Source: CAVWCW01 sp963753615
GTDB taxonomy: Bacteria; Pseudomonadota; Gammaproteobacteria; Chromatiales; Chromatiaceae
Reading direction: 5' to 3'
Assembly (NCBI GenBank): GCA_963753615.1
Contig: CAVWCW010000003.1
Coordinates: 310,001-374,000 of the forward strand
Length of the DNA stretch: 64,000 nucleotides
A program made the position numbers and the translations under genes. This document shows positions 1-7,793 of this stretch, one piece after another (the stretch's first letter is position 1; the number at the start of each line of letters is the position of its first letter). The notes beneath the pieces were generated by a model. It was not told the DNA's origin. It made no database searches and was given only the letters and a program-made list of their open reading frames with translations.

Positions 1-270
1 TCATCAGTATGGGAGAGTGGCGGCTTGACATCTCCCGCTCGACACCGAGTGGAGTGGTTTTAGAGTGGATCAGAAATCTGCTGTTGCTTTGCTATTTCAA
101 GATCACAAGTTGATTACATTGAATACCTTCTGCTGCGTATAGTAATACATAAAAGTTTCATATAGACAGAACGGTTGTTCGGAGTAGAAAAACTAGTATC
201 AAACCCGTACGCGTATCTAGTGGGTTTATTTCCGCGGCCGTTACATGACAGGGACTTCAGAGGACATAGC

Positions 271-1561
271 ATGTCAAAGATCGCTGTCGTACTCATACAT
301 GGCATTGGCGAGCAAAGGCCCATGGCCACATTGCGTGATTCGTGTCGGACGTTTTCGGCCCGCCCCGAAAAAAGCCCGACAAGCTCTCTGATTCCTTCGA
401 AGTACGAAGACTCGACGTAAAGCCGAATAACGACTCGGAAATCCATTGTTACGAGTTCTACTGGGCACTATATGCGGAAAGCGAGGTTTAGTCACCTTGC
501 CACCTGGCTAATTAGGCTATTCCGTACTCCATTTAAAGACCTGAAAAGATGTCGGCCACTTGGGTGGGGATAAATATCTCAAAGCGTTTTTTATAGGTGT
601 CGCTTTCATTCTTTTGGCACTAGTCGTGACTGGCGTCGTAACTTGGGCAGTGGTAGATGGGACTCGCTCCGCTGTAGGTATCGGCGGCGTATTAGTGGCC
701 ATTCTCCTCATATTGGGCAGGCTTATTTGGCAGGGAGCCCTATCATTCGTGCTCAGGATTGTTACCGATGCAGCTCGATATTTGGACAACACCCCTGAGA
801 ACATTGGTGAACGTCAGAAAATAAGGGCAAGGTGTCGAATTTCTTGGGCAGCTGAATAGGTCAAAGGATCCAAAGTACGACCGGATCGTTGTGATCGGTC
901 ATAGCCTAGGGGTAGTGTCATAGCATACGATGCGTTGAAGTTCTTATGGGCAATGCAGGAAACACATGCGTCGTTACCGCGCACTGTGGTTGAACAAGGT
1001 GATCCGATCGCCACGGACGGGGCATTGCTGCGACTGTATGGTCGAGAGCGGCAGAACCGGAAGAGGGTCCGATGCGGCAAGCGGTTCTTGAGCCTACGGT
1101 GCAATATCATCCTCGATTCGGTCGGAGCTTTTTAAGAAGTTATTGCCCAGCACCGAATGGAAGATATCTCATCTAGTTACAGTTGGTAGTCCACGACCCA
1201 CGCACCTATTCTCCTTGCTCAATCGCTAGAGGATTTTTGGGAACTACAGAGACAAAGAGAACTGCCGACATCCCCGCCGAGAATGGATCAAGTGCTTTGT
1301 GGCTGGGGGAAAGATCAATCGTTCTTCCTTCACCATGCCGCTTCTTCGCCGTTGTAGAATGGAGCAACTTTTATCTGGAGGGCGACCCAACGGCGGGCCG
1401 CTCGGCCCCCTTTTTGGAAACGGTGTGCGTGATGATGAATTGGCGTCGGATCGACGCTGCTGGAGCAACCACACTCGGTATTGGAAGGCGCGCGGGAAAG
1501 AGGGTTCTGATAAATTCAAGAGCTCGATACGAGATATCGTAGGCTTGGATAGTGTAATGTA
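271..1561 (+). pseudogene. Decayed alpha/beta hydrolase with internal membrane segments
   Basis: The start reads MSKIAVVLIHGIGEQRPM, the usual beginning of a family of large alpha/beta hydrolases. It is followed in shifting frames by recognisable blocks: PDKLSDSFEVRRLDV, then YEFYWALYAESEV, a hydrophobic block with two membrane segments at about 580-780, the nucleophile elbow VVIGHSLG near 890-920, HLVTVGSP near 1160, and a tail with PLFGNGVRDDELASDRRCW ending at a stop near 1561. The order of blocks is that of one protein, but at least five frame changes or stops separate them, so no full product is possible. No neighbour suggests a role. The family is inferred from motifs; the substrate is unknown. 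Confidence 0.6.
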
Positions 1562-2169
1562 AATAGAGGTTGCAGAATGCGGATAATGATTTTTTCGCCT
1601 ACTTAGCGCTACTCTAAGCAGACGTTAGTGAATGCTGTTTAAGAGGGTGTTTTGGATGGGCATTAGCCGCAGGTGGTCAGGGGGGCGGTGCCTACACAAC
1701 CGAATGAAATGATACTAAGCATAACATTGGTATTTTTCATAGCTGGATTGGAAAAGAAATTAGTATCATTATCTCTGCCTGATTGGGATTTAAATCAGTC
1801 CTCCCTGGAAGTCACCGCATGACTGTTTGTCGTATTCCGCAATGATGCAAGCACGAAAAGGGACTACTACATCCATAGAAATGGTATAGTTGCGGTCGGT
1901 TCGAGAGGTGGAAAAGATGGTGAAATGCCATCCTGAGTATCATTTATCAGATTGGAAGACCTGTATCCAGCCAGTGGCCTCCACAAAGGGTAGGTTGACG
2001 GGAGACTTGACAACCTGGCGTTAGTTAACTACCGATGAAAAGGGCATTTATACTGTCTATGACATGGTGCATTTCCGGTACACTGACCACTTCCACTGTT
2101 TGCGCCAAACTGGCATAACCTATTAAAGAAAAACGATTTAAATTGATTGTACCGAATATTCCTGAATCT
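1562..2169. other. Intergenic stretch with no gene seen
   Basis: All six frames are broken and no recognisable motif, RNA gene or promoter stands out. The base composition is more AT-rich than the main part of the window. It lies between a decayed gene and an IS200-type element and is probably degraded DNA of the same island. Confidence 0.5.
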
Positions 2170-2770
2170 TACTAAACAACCACCGGCTGAAGCCGGTGGG
2201 TTTGAGTAACGGACTGAAAGTCCGGATACGCGTCGACTGAACGACGCGTCTTAGTCAGGCTCCATCCGAAAATCATCGTCTGGGTTCGGCTCAAAGTGGT
2301 GCTCCAAGTATTGCTTGATCATCTCTTCTGTCATCTGACCCACCGTCGCGCAAAAATACCCACGAGCCCAAAAATGCCGACCCCAATATCGCTTCTTGAT
2401 GTGCGGAAACTCTTCGAACAACTTGCTCGACGTTCGTCCCTTGATCCGCCTCATAATCTCACTCGGCGCTATCGTTGGCGGCGCACTGACCAGAATATGG
2501 ACGTGGTCCTTGCTGACCACCCCTTTCACAATCCGAATCTCAAAGGCGTCGCAAGTCTGCCTAACCAACTCTCGTACCCGCTCCCCAACCTCGCCTCGCA
2601 GCATCCTGTATCGGTACTTCGTTACCCATACAAAATGATATTCAATCTGGTAAACCGTATGACTGCCATACCTATAGTCCATTCTCCCTCTCCGTTATGA
2701 CCTGCCACACCGGAGGCACATTCTCGCAGCTAAAGCTGACCGGCTAAAGCCGGTGGCTTAAACCTTCTGA
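2170..2770 (-). mobile_element. IS200/IS605-type insertion sequence, single-gene form
   Basis: A single Y1 transposase gene is bounded by imperfect palindromes rather than terminal inverted repeats, as expected for IS200 elements. On the low-coordinate side there is a stem CACCGGCT/AGCCGGTG (2181-2198) followed by GGACT/AGTCC (2211-2223) and ACGCGTCG/CGACGCGT (about 2229-2250). On the other side there is ACCGGCT/AGCCGGT (2739-2754). No tnpB gene is present. Exact ends cannot be fixed without an empty site. Confidence 0.8.
2251..2682 (-). CDS. tnpA: IS200-family Y1 (HUH) transposase TnpA
   Basis: This 143-residue protein is the normal size for an IS200 TnpA, a single-strand DNA transposase that cuts and rejoins DNA at hairpin ends. 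It shows the opening HTVYQIEYHFVWVTKYR, the metal-binding HUH motif in DHVHILVSAPP (about residues 60-70), and the catalytic tyrosine in WARGYFCATVGQ (about residue 108). The frame is intact and the flanking palindromes are present, so the element may still be active. Downstream on the same strand lies only the palindrome cluster at 2181-2250. Confidence 0.92.
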   Translation of the reverse strand: MDYRYGSHTVYQIEYHFVWVTKYRYRMLRGEVGERVRELVRQTCDAFEIRIVKGVVSKDHVHILVSAPPTIAPSEIMRRIKGRTSSKLFEEFPHIKKRYWGRHFWARGYFCATVGQMTEEMIKQYLEHHFEPNPDDDFRMEPD

Positions 2771-2942
2771 TGGACAGTTAATCAATAACATATTGATTAT
2801 TCAACCACCACACTACCTCCTCTATTTTTCCGAACGATTCGAGTCCGACCGTAATACTCCGCAGCGGCATTATTCTCACCGTTGTCGAACCTACAATTCC
2901 CGAAGAGCGGGGTTGGATGATTTCCGATCCGCCTTCCGGGGA

Positions 2943-4265
2943 TCATTCAATGATCTCGCTCACAATGCCGGCACCGACGGTGCGACCACCTTCCCGGATC
3001 GCAAAACGCAGTCCCTCGTCCATCGCGATCGGCGCTTCCAGACTCACCGTCAGCCGCACCTTGTCACCGGGCATCACCAGCTCCACATCGCCTGGGAGGT
3101 GGCAGGTACCCGTGACGTCCGTCGTCCGAAAGTAGAATTGCGGCTGGTAGCCGTCTAAGAACGGCGTATGGCGTCCACCCTCGTCCTTACGCAGGATGTA
3201 AACTTCGGCCTCGAACTTCGTGTGCGGCGCGATTGTGCCGGGCGCCGCCAATACCTGACCTCGGGTTACTTCTTCTTTCTTCGTGTCCCGCAGCAGCAGC
3301 CCGACGTTGTCCCCCGCCCGGGCTTCATCCAGCAGCTTTCGGAACCTTTCCACGCCGGTGCAAACGGTTCTACTCGTCTTGTTGATACCGACGATCTCGA
3401 CTTCGTCGCCGACCTTGATGATCCCCCGCTCCACACGCCCGGTCACCACCGTACCGCGCCCCCTGATCGAGAAAACGTCTTCGATCGGCATCAGGAAAGG
3501 TCCATCGATCCCTTGCCGATGCGGAACAATGTAACTGTCCATCGCCGCGACCAGTTTAACGATGGACTCCGTCCCCAGCTCACTCGGATCGCCCTCCAGT
3601 GCCTTTAGGGCCGAGCCCCTGATAATCGGAACTTCCATTCCCGGGTAGCCGGATCGCGAGAGCAACTCCCGCACCTCCGCTTCCACGATCCGCCGCCGCC
3701 CGGGGTCGTCGACCATGTCCGCGTCGTTAAGGTAGACCACGATGTAAGGCACGCCGGTTTCTCGGGCCAGCAAAATGTGTTCGCTCGTCTGCGGCATCGG
3801 ACCGTCCACCGCCGAGACCACCAGAATGCCGCCGTCCATCTGCGCCGAGCCGACAATCATGTTCTTCAAATAGTCGGCGTGCTCCGGCTGGTACACATGG
3901 GTGTACTGACGGGTCTGGCTCTCGTACTCCAGATTCACCGTGGCGACGGTGATGCCCCCCTCGCGCGCAGGCGCCACGTCGCGGATCTCTTCCAGCCCTT
4001 TCGCCTCACCGCCGTACCGCTCGGCCATCACCTTGTCGATCGCCGCCGTCAACGTCATCTTTCCGTGCCCCCGATGTCCGAGCGTTCCCACATACACATG
4101 GGGCTTGGGGCGCCCGGGCGGCGTGAACTCCCGACCATCCGTTTGTTCTGCATTGGCGCGAGGGTGCGTACCGACTGCAAGTGTCCCCGAGGCGACCACA
4201 CTCAGAAACTGTCTACGCGTGAGAACGAAATCACTCATGGGGTGAACTCTACGCTTGTCAATCAC
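2943..4265 (-). CDS. Tat-signal EF-Tu paralogue with degenerate GTP-binding motifs
   Basis: This 440-residue protein aligns with all three EF-Tu domains to the normal C-terminus (GGRTVGAGIVSEIIE). It begins with a typical twin-arginine signal: TRRQFLS at residues 16-22, a hydrophobic stretch, and a likely cleavage site after RANA (residue 39). The nucleotide site is altered. G1 GHVDHGKT has become GHRGHGKM (63-70), G3 DCPGH has become YQPEH (115-119), and G4 NKCD has become NDAD (160-163). The G2 threonine (GGIT, 103-106), the G3 histidine and the G5 SALK are kept. Domains 2 and 3 look normal (GRGTVVTGRVERG, KDEGGRHTPF). The GTG start at 4265 has AGGAGG seven bases upstream; an in-frame ATG at 4238 also keeps the Tat motif. 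By family knowledge, loss of the G1 Thr/Ser, G3 Asp and G4 Lys should abolish GTPase function. Export and a non-translational role are inferred. Confidence 0.9.
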   Translation of the reverse strand: MIDKRRVHPMSDFVLTRRQFLSVVASGTLAVGTHPRANAEQTDGREFTPPGRPKPHVYVGTLGHRGHGKMTLTAAIDKVMAERYGGEAKGLEEIRDVAPAREGGITVATVNLEYESQTRQYTHVYQPEHADYLKNMIVGSAQMDGGILVVSAVDGPMPQTSEHILLARETGVPYIVVYLNDADMVDDPGRRRIVEAEVRELLSRSGYPGMEVPIIRGSALKALEGDPSELGTESIVKLVAAMDSYIVPHRQGIDGPFLMPIEDVFSIRGRGTVVTGRVERGIIKVGDEVEIVGINKTSRTVCTGVERFRKLLDEARAGDNVGLLLRDTKKEEVTRGQVLAAPGTIAPHTKFEAEVYILRKDEGGRHTPFLDGYQPQFYFRTTDVTGTCHLPGDVELVMPGDKVRLTVSLEAPIAMDEGLRFAIREGGRTVGAGIVSEIIE

Positions 4266-4340
4266 CTGTGCACCTCCTGGAATAACCTAAAATGCCGCCG
4301 GATCCTTGGTTGGCAGGGCTGGAAATGGGGATCTCCTGGC

Positions 4341-4361
4341 GCAAGGGAGCCGATAATTCGA
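4341..4361. repeat. Dispersed 21-bp repeat, copy 1
   Basis: GCAAGGGAG, then C, then CGATAATTCGA recurs at 5529-5549 with a single C-to-T change. In both places it is followed by a run of the form ..CCC.ATATCC.., so similarity extends beyond 21 bases. This copy lies between the EF-Tu-like gene and the cupin gene, inside the leader or promoter of the former. Confidence 0.7.
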
Positions 4362-4424
4362 CCCCATATCCATATCTGCCAAGAGTGAGATGTTTAGCGT
4401 TTCCTTACTGGGCAGCCTCTTGAT

Positions 4425-4859
4425 TCAATAATTTGTATTTCTCTGTTCCTTAATGCTCAGTGGTTCACCTACTGTTCCGGCATAGAAGACTACGATTTCT
4501 GCCGGTTCATTACCCTCATTCTTCCCATAGTGCCATTTATCAACAACCTCGACGATAGCGTCTCCAGCCTTTAAATGTAATGTTTGGTTTTCTTGCGTTA
4601 TTACGGTTAACTTTCCCTTTAATAGTACACCCGCGTTTATCATTGGATGTTTATGGATTGGGATTCTGGCGCCAGGAGGGATGATGATTTTCAGTATTGT
4701 GATTTCCGGCTTTCCGCTCTCATAGTTAGGCAAATTCTCTTCGTCCCAGCTCGTGCTTGACTTCGCCATTACCTCCACTTCAACCATATTTAAGTCTTTT
4801 GCCGATACACTGCCGAGCAATAATAGGGTTAAGCAGAGTGCGCTAATTATACTTTTCAT
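4425..4859 (-). CDS. Exported small cupin-domain protein
   Basis: This 144-residue protein has a clear Sec signal peptide (MKSIISALCLTLLLLGSVSA) and one cupin barrel. Cupin motif 1 is seen in PPGARIPIHKHPMINAGVLL (two His for a metal) and motif 2 in LKAGDAIVEVVDKWHYGKN. The fold usually binds a metal and a small ligand; the substrate here cannot be told. The ATG at 4859 is chosen because GGGGTGG lies just before it; an ATG at 4871 is in frame and would add four residues before the same signal. The gene is visibly more AT-rich than the main part of the window, which suggests transfer. It is upstream of, and in the same direction as, the Tat EF-Tu-like gene. Confidence 0.85.
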   Translation of the reverse strand: MKSIISALCLTLLLLGSVSAKDLNMVEVEVMAKSSTSWDEENLPNYESGKPEITILKIIIPPGARIPIHKHPMINAGVLLKGKLTVITQENQTLHLKAGDAIVEVVDKWHYGKNEGNEPAEIVVFYAGTVGEPLSIKEQRNTNY

Positions 4860-4959
4860 TTTCCACCCCATCTTAGGTTTAGGTTGAACTTCACGGCTAA
4901 GCTAGTTCGCGGCTAGCCGCATACGAGTAGCGGTCGGTTGAAGCGTCGCGTGAGGTGGG

Positions 4960-5328
4960 CTAGTCGTGCTTCATTGCCCATTGGCTTGCAGCGTCAATTT
5001 CCCCCGCAGAAAAGTGCTTGATCTCGGCGGACACAAAGTGTGACGCCAAATGCTCTGCCACGTTTCCCAGAGCGGAATCGGTTACGAGGGCAATCTTCTT
5101 GATGTGCTTGTGATGATCACGAATGAAGCGAAAGTGCGCCGCCATTGCTCCAAGACCTTCCCATCCAGGAAACGTAGGAGCCTCGATGATAAGGCCGGCA
5201 AGGTTTCCGGTTTCTTCAATGTAAGGGTCGACCGTTCTTGCGAGGTGCACAAAATCGTCTCGCTCGAGCGACGTTTTTGGCCGCACATACAGGATGGAGT
5301 GTGCGGTGTCTAGCGTGTGTTCGATCAC
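4960..5328 (-). CDS. SpoIIAA-like (STAS/SEC14-fold) protein
   Basis: The 122-residue sequence matches the SpoIIAA-like family: an early strand (MIEHTLDTAHSILYVRP), then LAGLIIEAPTFPGWEGLGAM, then RDHHKHIKKIALVTDSALGN and HFSAGEIDAASQWAMKHD near the end. Members are cytoplasmic and are thought to bind small ligands or lipids; the function here is unknown. The start is GTG at 5328 with AAGGAG seven bases before it. It lies just upstream, on the same strand, of the cupin and EF-Tu-like genes, but about 100 bases separate it from the cupin, so an operon is possible rather than shown. Confidence 0.8.
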   Translation of the reverse strand: MIEHTLDTAHSILYVRPKTSLERDDFVHLARTVDPYIEETGNLAGLIIEAPTFPGWEGLGAMAAHFRFIRDHHKHIKKIALVTDSALGNVAEHLASHFVSAEIKHFSAGEIDAASQWAMKHD

Positions 5329-5406
5329 GTATTTCTCCTTCTAGATTGGTGTCGCCAACAGTCGATTCGAATGCAGCACCGCTGCAGCCTAGACGCAAAT
5401 AGAGAC

Positions 5407-5596
5407 GGAAATAGGGTCGGCGGAAATAGCGGAAATAGGGTGGTCGGAAATAGGGTCGGAAATAGGGTCAGACACGATCGGAAATAGGGTCAGACACGAT
5501 TGCACCCAGAATAGAGAGGGCCCGCTTTGCAAGGGAGTCGATAATTCGAGTCTGACCCGATATCCGACCCGATATCCGCATGACCCTATGTCCGCA
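5407..5596. repeat. GGAAATAGGGTC repeat array with an inverted half
   Basis: Direct units of GGAAATAGGGTCGG or GGAAATAGGGTCAG start at 5407, 5446, 5458 and 5480, with shorter units at 5422 and 5431. The two longest units share a GACACGAT extension. From about 5551 the inverse pattern follows (TCTGACCCGATATCCG, GACCCGATATCCG, GACCCTATGTCCG). The second copy of the 21-bp dispersed repeat lies in the middle (5529-5549). Such GGGTCAGAC-type short repeats resemble REP-like elements mobilised by Y1 transposases, but no RAYT gene is visible nearby. Confidence 0.75.
5529..5549. repeat. Dispersed 21-bp repeat, copy 2
   Basis: It differs from the 4341-4361 copy by one base. It sits inside the GGAAATAGGGTC array, between the direct and the inverted units, which links the array to the region just upstream of the EF-Tu-like gene. 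Confidence 0.7.
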
Positions 5597-5639
5597 ACAG
5601 GGAGTCATTTTTTCCTTGTGTAGCGCTTCGTTAGGTGCA

Positions 5640-6704
5640 TTACCGCTGCTTATTCTTCATGGTCGATTTAATAAGCTTCCCGAAACTCTTATCCTTCTTT
5701 CTTTTTTCTAAATAGGACATTTGATTGAACTCGGACTCTTTTCTCATCTTCAGATAGTTTTGATAGCGTTGTCCGGACAGATCGCCGGCCTTTATCGCAG
5801 CCAAGATCGAACAGCCTTTTTCATTGGTATGGGAACAGTTGGCGAACTTGCAGGTTTGAGAAATCCCCAGTATTTCTGAGAAGGTCTCGTCCAGGCCATC
5901 ATCTACGGACATGCTGCCAAGCTCTCTCATTCCCGGGGTATCTATTATCATTGCCCCGTTTTCTAAGCGAACCAATTGACGGCTTGTTGTCGTATGTCGG
6001 CCCTTGCTTTGGATTTTACTTACTGGCTGGGTTTCAAATTTTTCATTACCTATTATGCTGTTAAGTAAGGTGGTTTTACCAACACCCGATGAGCCTAACA
6101 AGCAATAGGTAAGTTCGCACTTCAATGTGCTTATTATTGAATCAATATTGTCTCGATTTAGATTGCTGAACGCCATCACGGTAGTTTGAGGGGCGATACC
6201 CATAACTTTTTTCTTAATTTCGTTAACCTCTTCATTGGGTATAAGGTCGGACTTGCTCAGTAGGATAATAGGTTCAATCCCACTTTCATTGACCATAACC
6301 AAATAGCGTTCCAACCTTCGGAGATTAAAATTATAATTCAAAGATTGAATAATGAAGGCAACGTCAATATTTGCAGCTAGCAACTGGAAATCAACCAGCT
6401 TTCCGGCTGTCTTTCTTCTCAAAAGCGTCTTTCGCGGGAACACGCCGTATATAATCGCATGGGTATCATCGTCGTAGAAATCAGCATATACCCAATCACC
6501 AGTAGTAGGGAGATCGCCGGCGGAATTGGTACTGTAAAGAAGGTTTCCTGACAACTCGCCAAATATCTCCTCTCCTCCTTTTGTCACGGTGTAGCTGTCT
6601 TTATGCACAGAAACTATCCGAGCGACACCATGAGCGGCGATTTTTTCATCATCCACTTGGCGCTTAAACCAGTCACTATACCCTATGTTTTTTAGATCAC
6701 TCAT
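5640..6704 (-). CDS. rsgA: Ribosome small-subunit GTPase RsgA
   Basis: This 354-residue protein has the circularly permuted GTPase order of RsgA (YjeQ): an N-terminal OB-fold, then G4 LSKSD, G1 GSSGVGKT (about residue 202) and G3 DTPGM, and a C-terminal zinc finger CKFANCSHTNEKGC (about residues 284-298). RsgA releases RbfA and checks late 30S assembly. All motifs are intact, unlike the EF-Tu paralogue 1.4 kb away. The gene is much more AT-rich than the core genes, and it stands alone beside a repeat array, so horizontal transfer is likely. Whether the genome has another, native rsgA cannot be seen. The ribosome binding site before the ATG is weak. Confidence 0.95.
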   Translation of the reverse strand: MSDLKNIGYSDWFKRQVDDEKIAAHGVARIVSVHKDSYTVTKGGEEIFGELSGNLLYSTNSAGDLPTTGDWVYADFYDDDTHAIIYGVFPRKTLLRRKTAGKLVDFQLLAANIDVAFIIQSLNYNFNLRRLERYLVMVNESGIEPIILLSKSDLIPNEEVNEIKKKVMGIAPQTTVMAFSNLNRDNIDSIISTLKCELTYCLLGSSGVGKTTLLNSIIGNEKFETQPVSKIQSKGRHTTTSRQLVRLENGAMIIDTPGMRELGSMSVDDGLDETFSEILGISQTCKFANCSHTNEKGCSILAAIKAGDLSGQRYQNYLKMRKESEFNQMSYLEKRKKDKSFGKLIKSTMKNKQR

Positions 6705-7166
6705 AAATCAATTTATGTCTCACTCGTTTTAGTGCACCTGACAGTGCATTGGCGTGCGGCAGAAAAGTTGGTACTAGACTGCGGCAGCCTATTACGCGAT
6801 TAGCCACGTTAAGAACCTAAACTGGGAAGCCGTTGCATCGCTTCGAATTGAGATGTATCCGGCCCGCAGCAGATTTAGACTATCGCGCCCTATCTGCCAA
6901 AGCAAGGTAGACCCTTGGCCGGGGCATAGCTTTGGCGCTTTGACGGAAAACCAATTTAAAGCAGCAGGTAAGATCGCTTTTGGGGATTTAGAGGGGTTCG
7001 CGCCGAACGGGGCTGGGTTGGGCGTTTCGGGGTGGAACTTCACCTTTGCGCCGGTTCCCGCCACGGGAAGCTGGAGCGCACCAAGGACCCGGTGTCGGCT
7101 CTTGCTTTCTGCAATATTCTGCGGGTCGTGGTAAGCGGGTGGCGAGCGCTGTGAGGGAGGCGCGTT
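6705..7166. other. Gap between rsgA and the V-ATPase operon; no gene supported
   Basis: Open frames here (for example 6853-7134 plus and 6792-7064 minus) show no recognisable motif and no clear ribosome binding site. A GGGGCTGGG-type GC-rich stretch near 7010-7030 marks the change from the AT-rich island to the GC-rich core. The end of the V-ATPase operon is at 7167. Confidence 0.5.
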
Positions 7167-7790
7167 TTACCTGGCTTGCCTCTCCCGCAACACCTTCATC
7201 TGAAACAATCCATTGCGTTCCTCTTCCTCCAAGACCCCACGAATGTGGCGGATCGTGTTCTGGTAACGGGGAATGATGTTGTACTTGAGGGCGTTCACGC
7301 GCTTTTGTGCCTTGCGCTGCTCTTCGAGCAATCGCCCCAGGGCCATTTCGGTCTCGCCCAGGCGGGCCAGCAGGACGGCGGCGTCGGACATGGCTCGGCG
7401 GGTCTCGTCGAAGCTGGTGTCGGTGCCCATTAGGCCGACCGGGGTCAGGGGCAGGCGTTCGCTGGTGATGGCGGGGTACTCGACGCCCAGGCTGCGGCGC
7501 GGGATGATCTCGATGTCCAACGATGGTTTGATGCCCAGGGCGGCCTGGTGCAGGCCCCGCCCGCCCATACGCAGCTGGGCGATGGAGAGCCAGCGGTAGC
7601 CTTCGCGCAGGGCGGCATGGGCCTCGGCGCGCTGCTGGCGGTAGACCTTGAGGCGCTCGTACACCAGCCGGGTGAGCAACTCGCGCTTGCGCTCGAGCAG
7701 GTCGTGGCCCTGTTCCAGGAAGCGCACCTGCTTTTTCATGCTGAGCAGGGTGTTCTTGGTCGGAGGGGCCTTGATCAGGGCGCGGGGCAT
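7167..7790 (-). CDS. ntpD: V-type ATPase subunit D (central stalk)
   Basis: At 207 residues this is the usual length of V/A-type subunit D, the coiled-coil rotor shaft. It opens with the family pattern PTKNTLLSMKKQVRFLEQGHDLLERKRELL, has the middle block LPLTPVGLMGTDTSFDETR, and closes with a second long helix containing ALKYNIIPRYQNTIRHIRGVLEEEER. It is the last gene of the operon, four bases after the subunit B stop, as in most bacterial V-type clusters (A-B-D order). Confidence 0.95.
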   Translation of the reverse strand: MPRALIKAPPTKNTLLSMKKQVRFLEQGHDLLERKRELLTRLVYERLKVYRQQRAEAHAALREGYRWLSIAQLRMGGRGLHQAALGIKPSLDIEIIPRRSLGVEYPAITSERLPLTPVGLMGTDTSFDETRRAMSDAAVLLARLGETEMALGRLLEEQRKAQKRVNALKYNIIPRYQNTIRHIRGVLEEEERNGLFQMKVLRERQAR

Positions 7791-7793
7791 CGG

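Noticed and set aside
2943..4265. Reading this gene as a normal tuf (EF-Tu)
   Set aside because: The Tat signal and the loss of key G1, G3 and G4 residues rule out a normal translation factor, and the usual str-operon neighbours are absent.
5625..5640. Possible integron attC half-site (ACCTAAC on the minus strand) next to the AT-rich rsgA
   Set aside because: No matching GTTRRRY partner lies within the expected distance and no integrase or further cassettes are visible.
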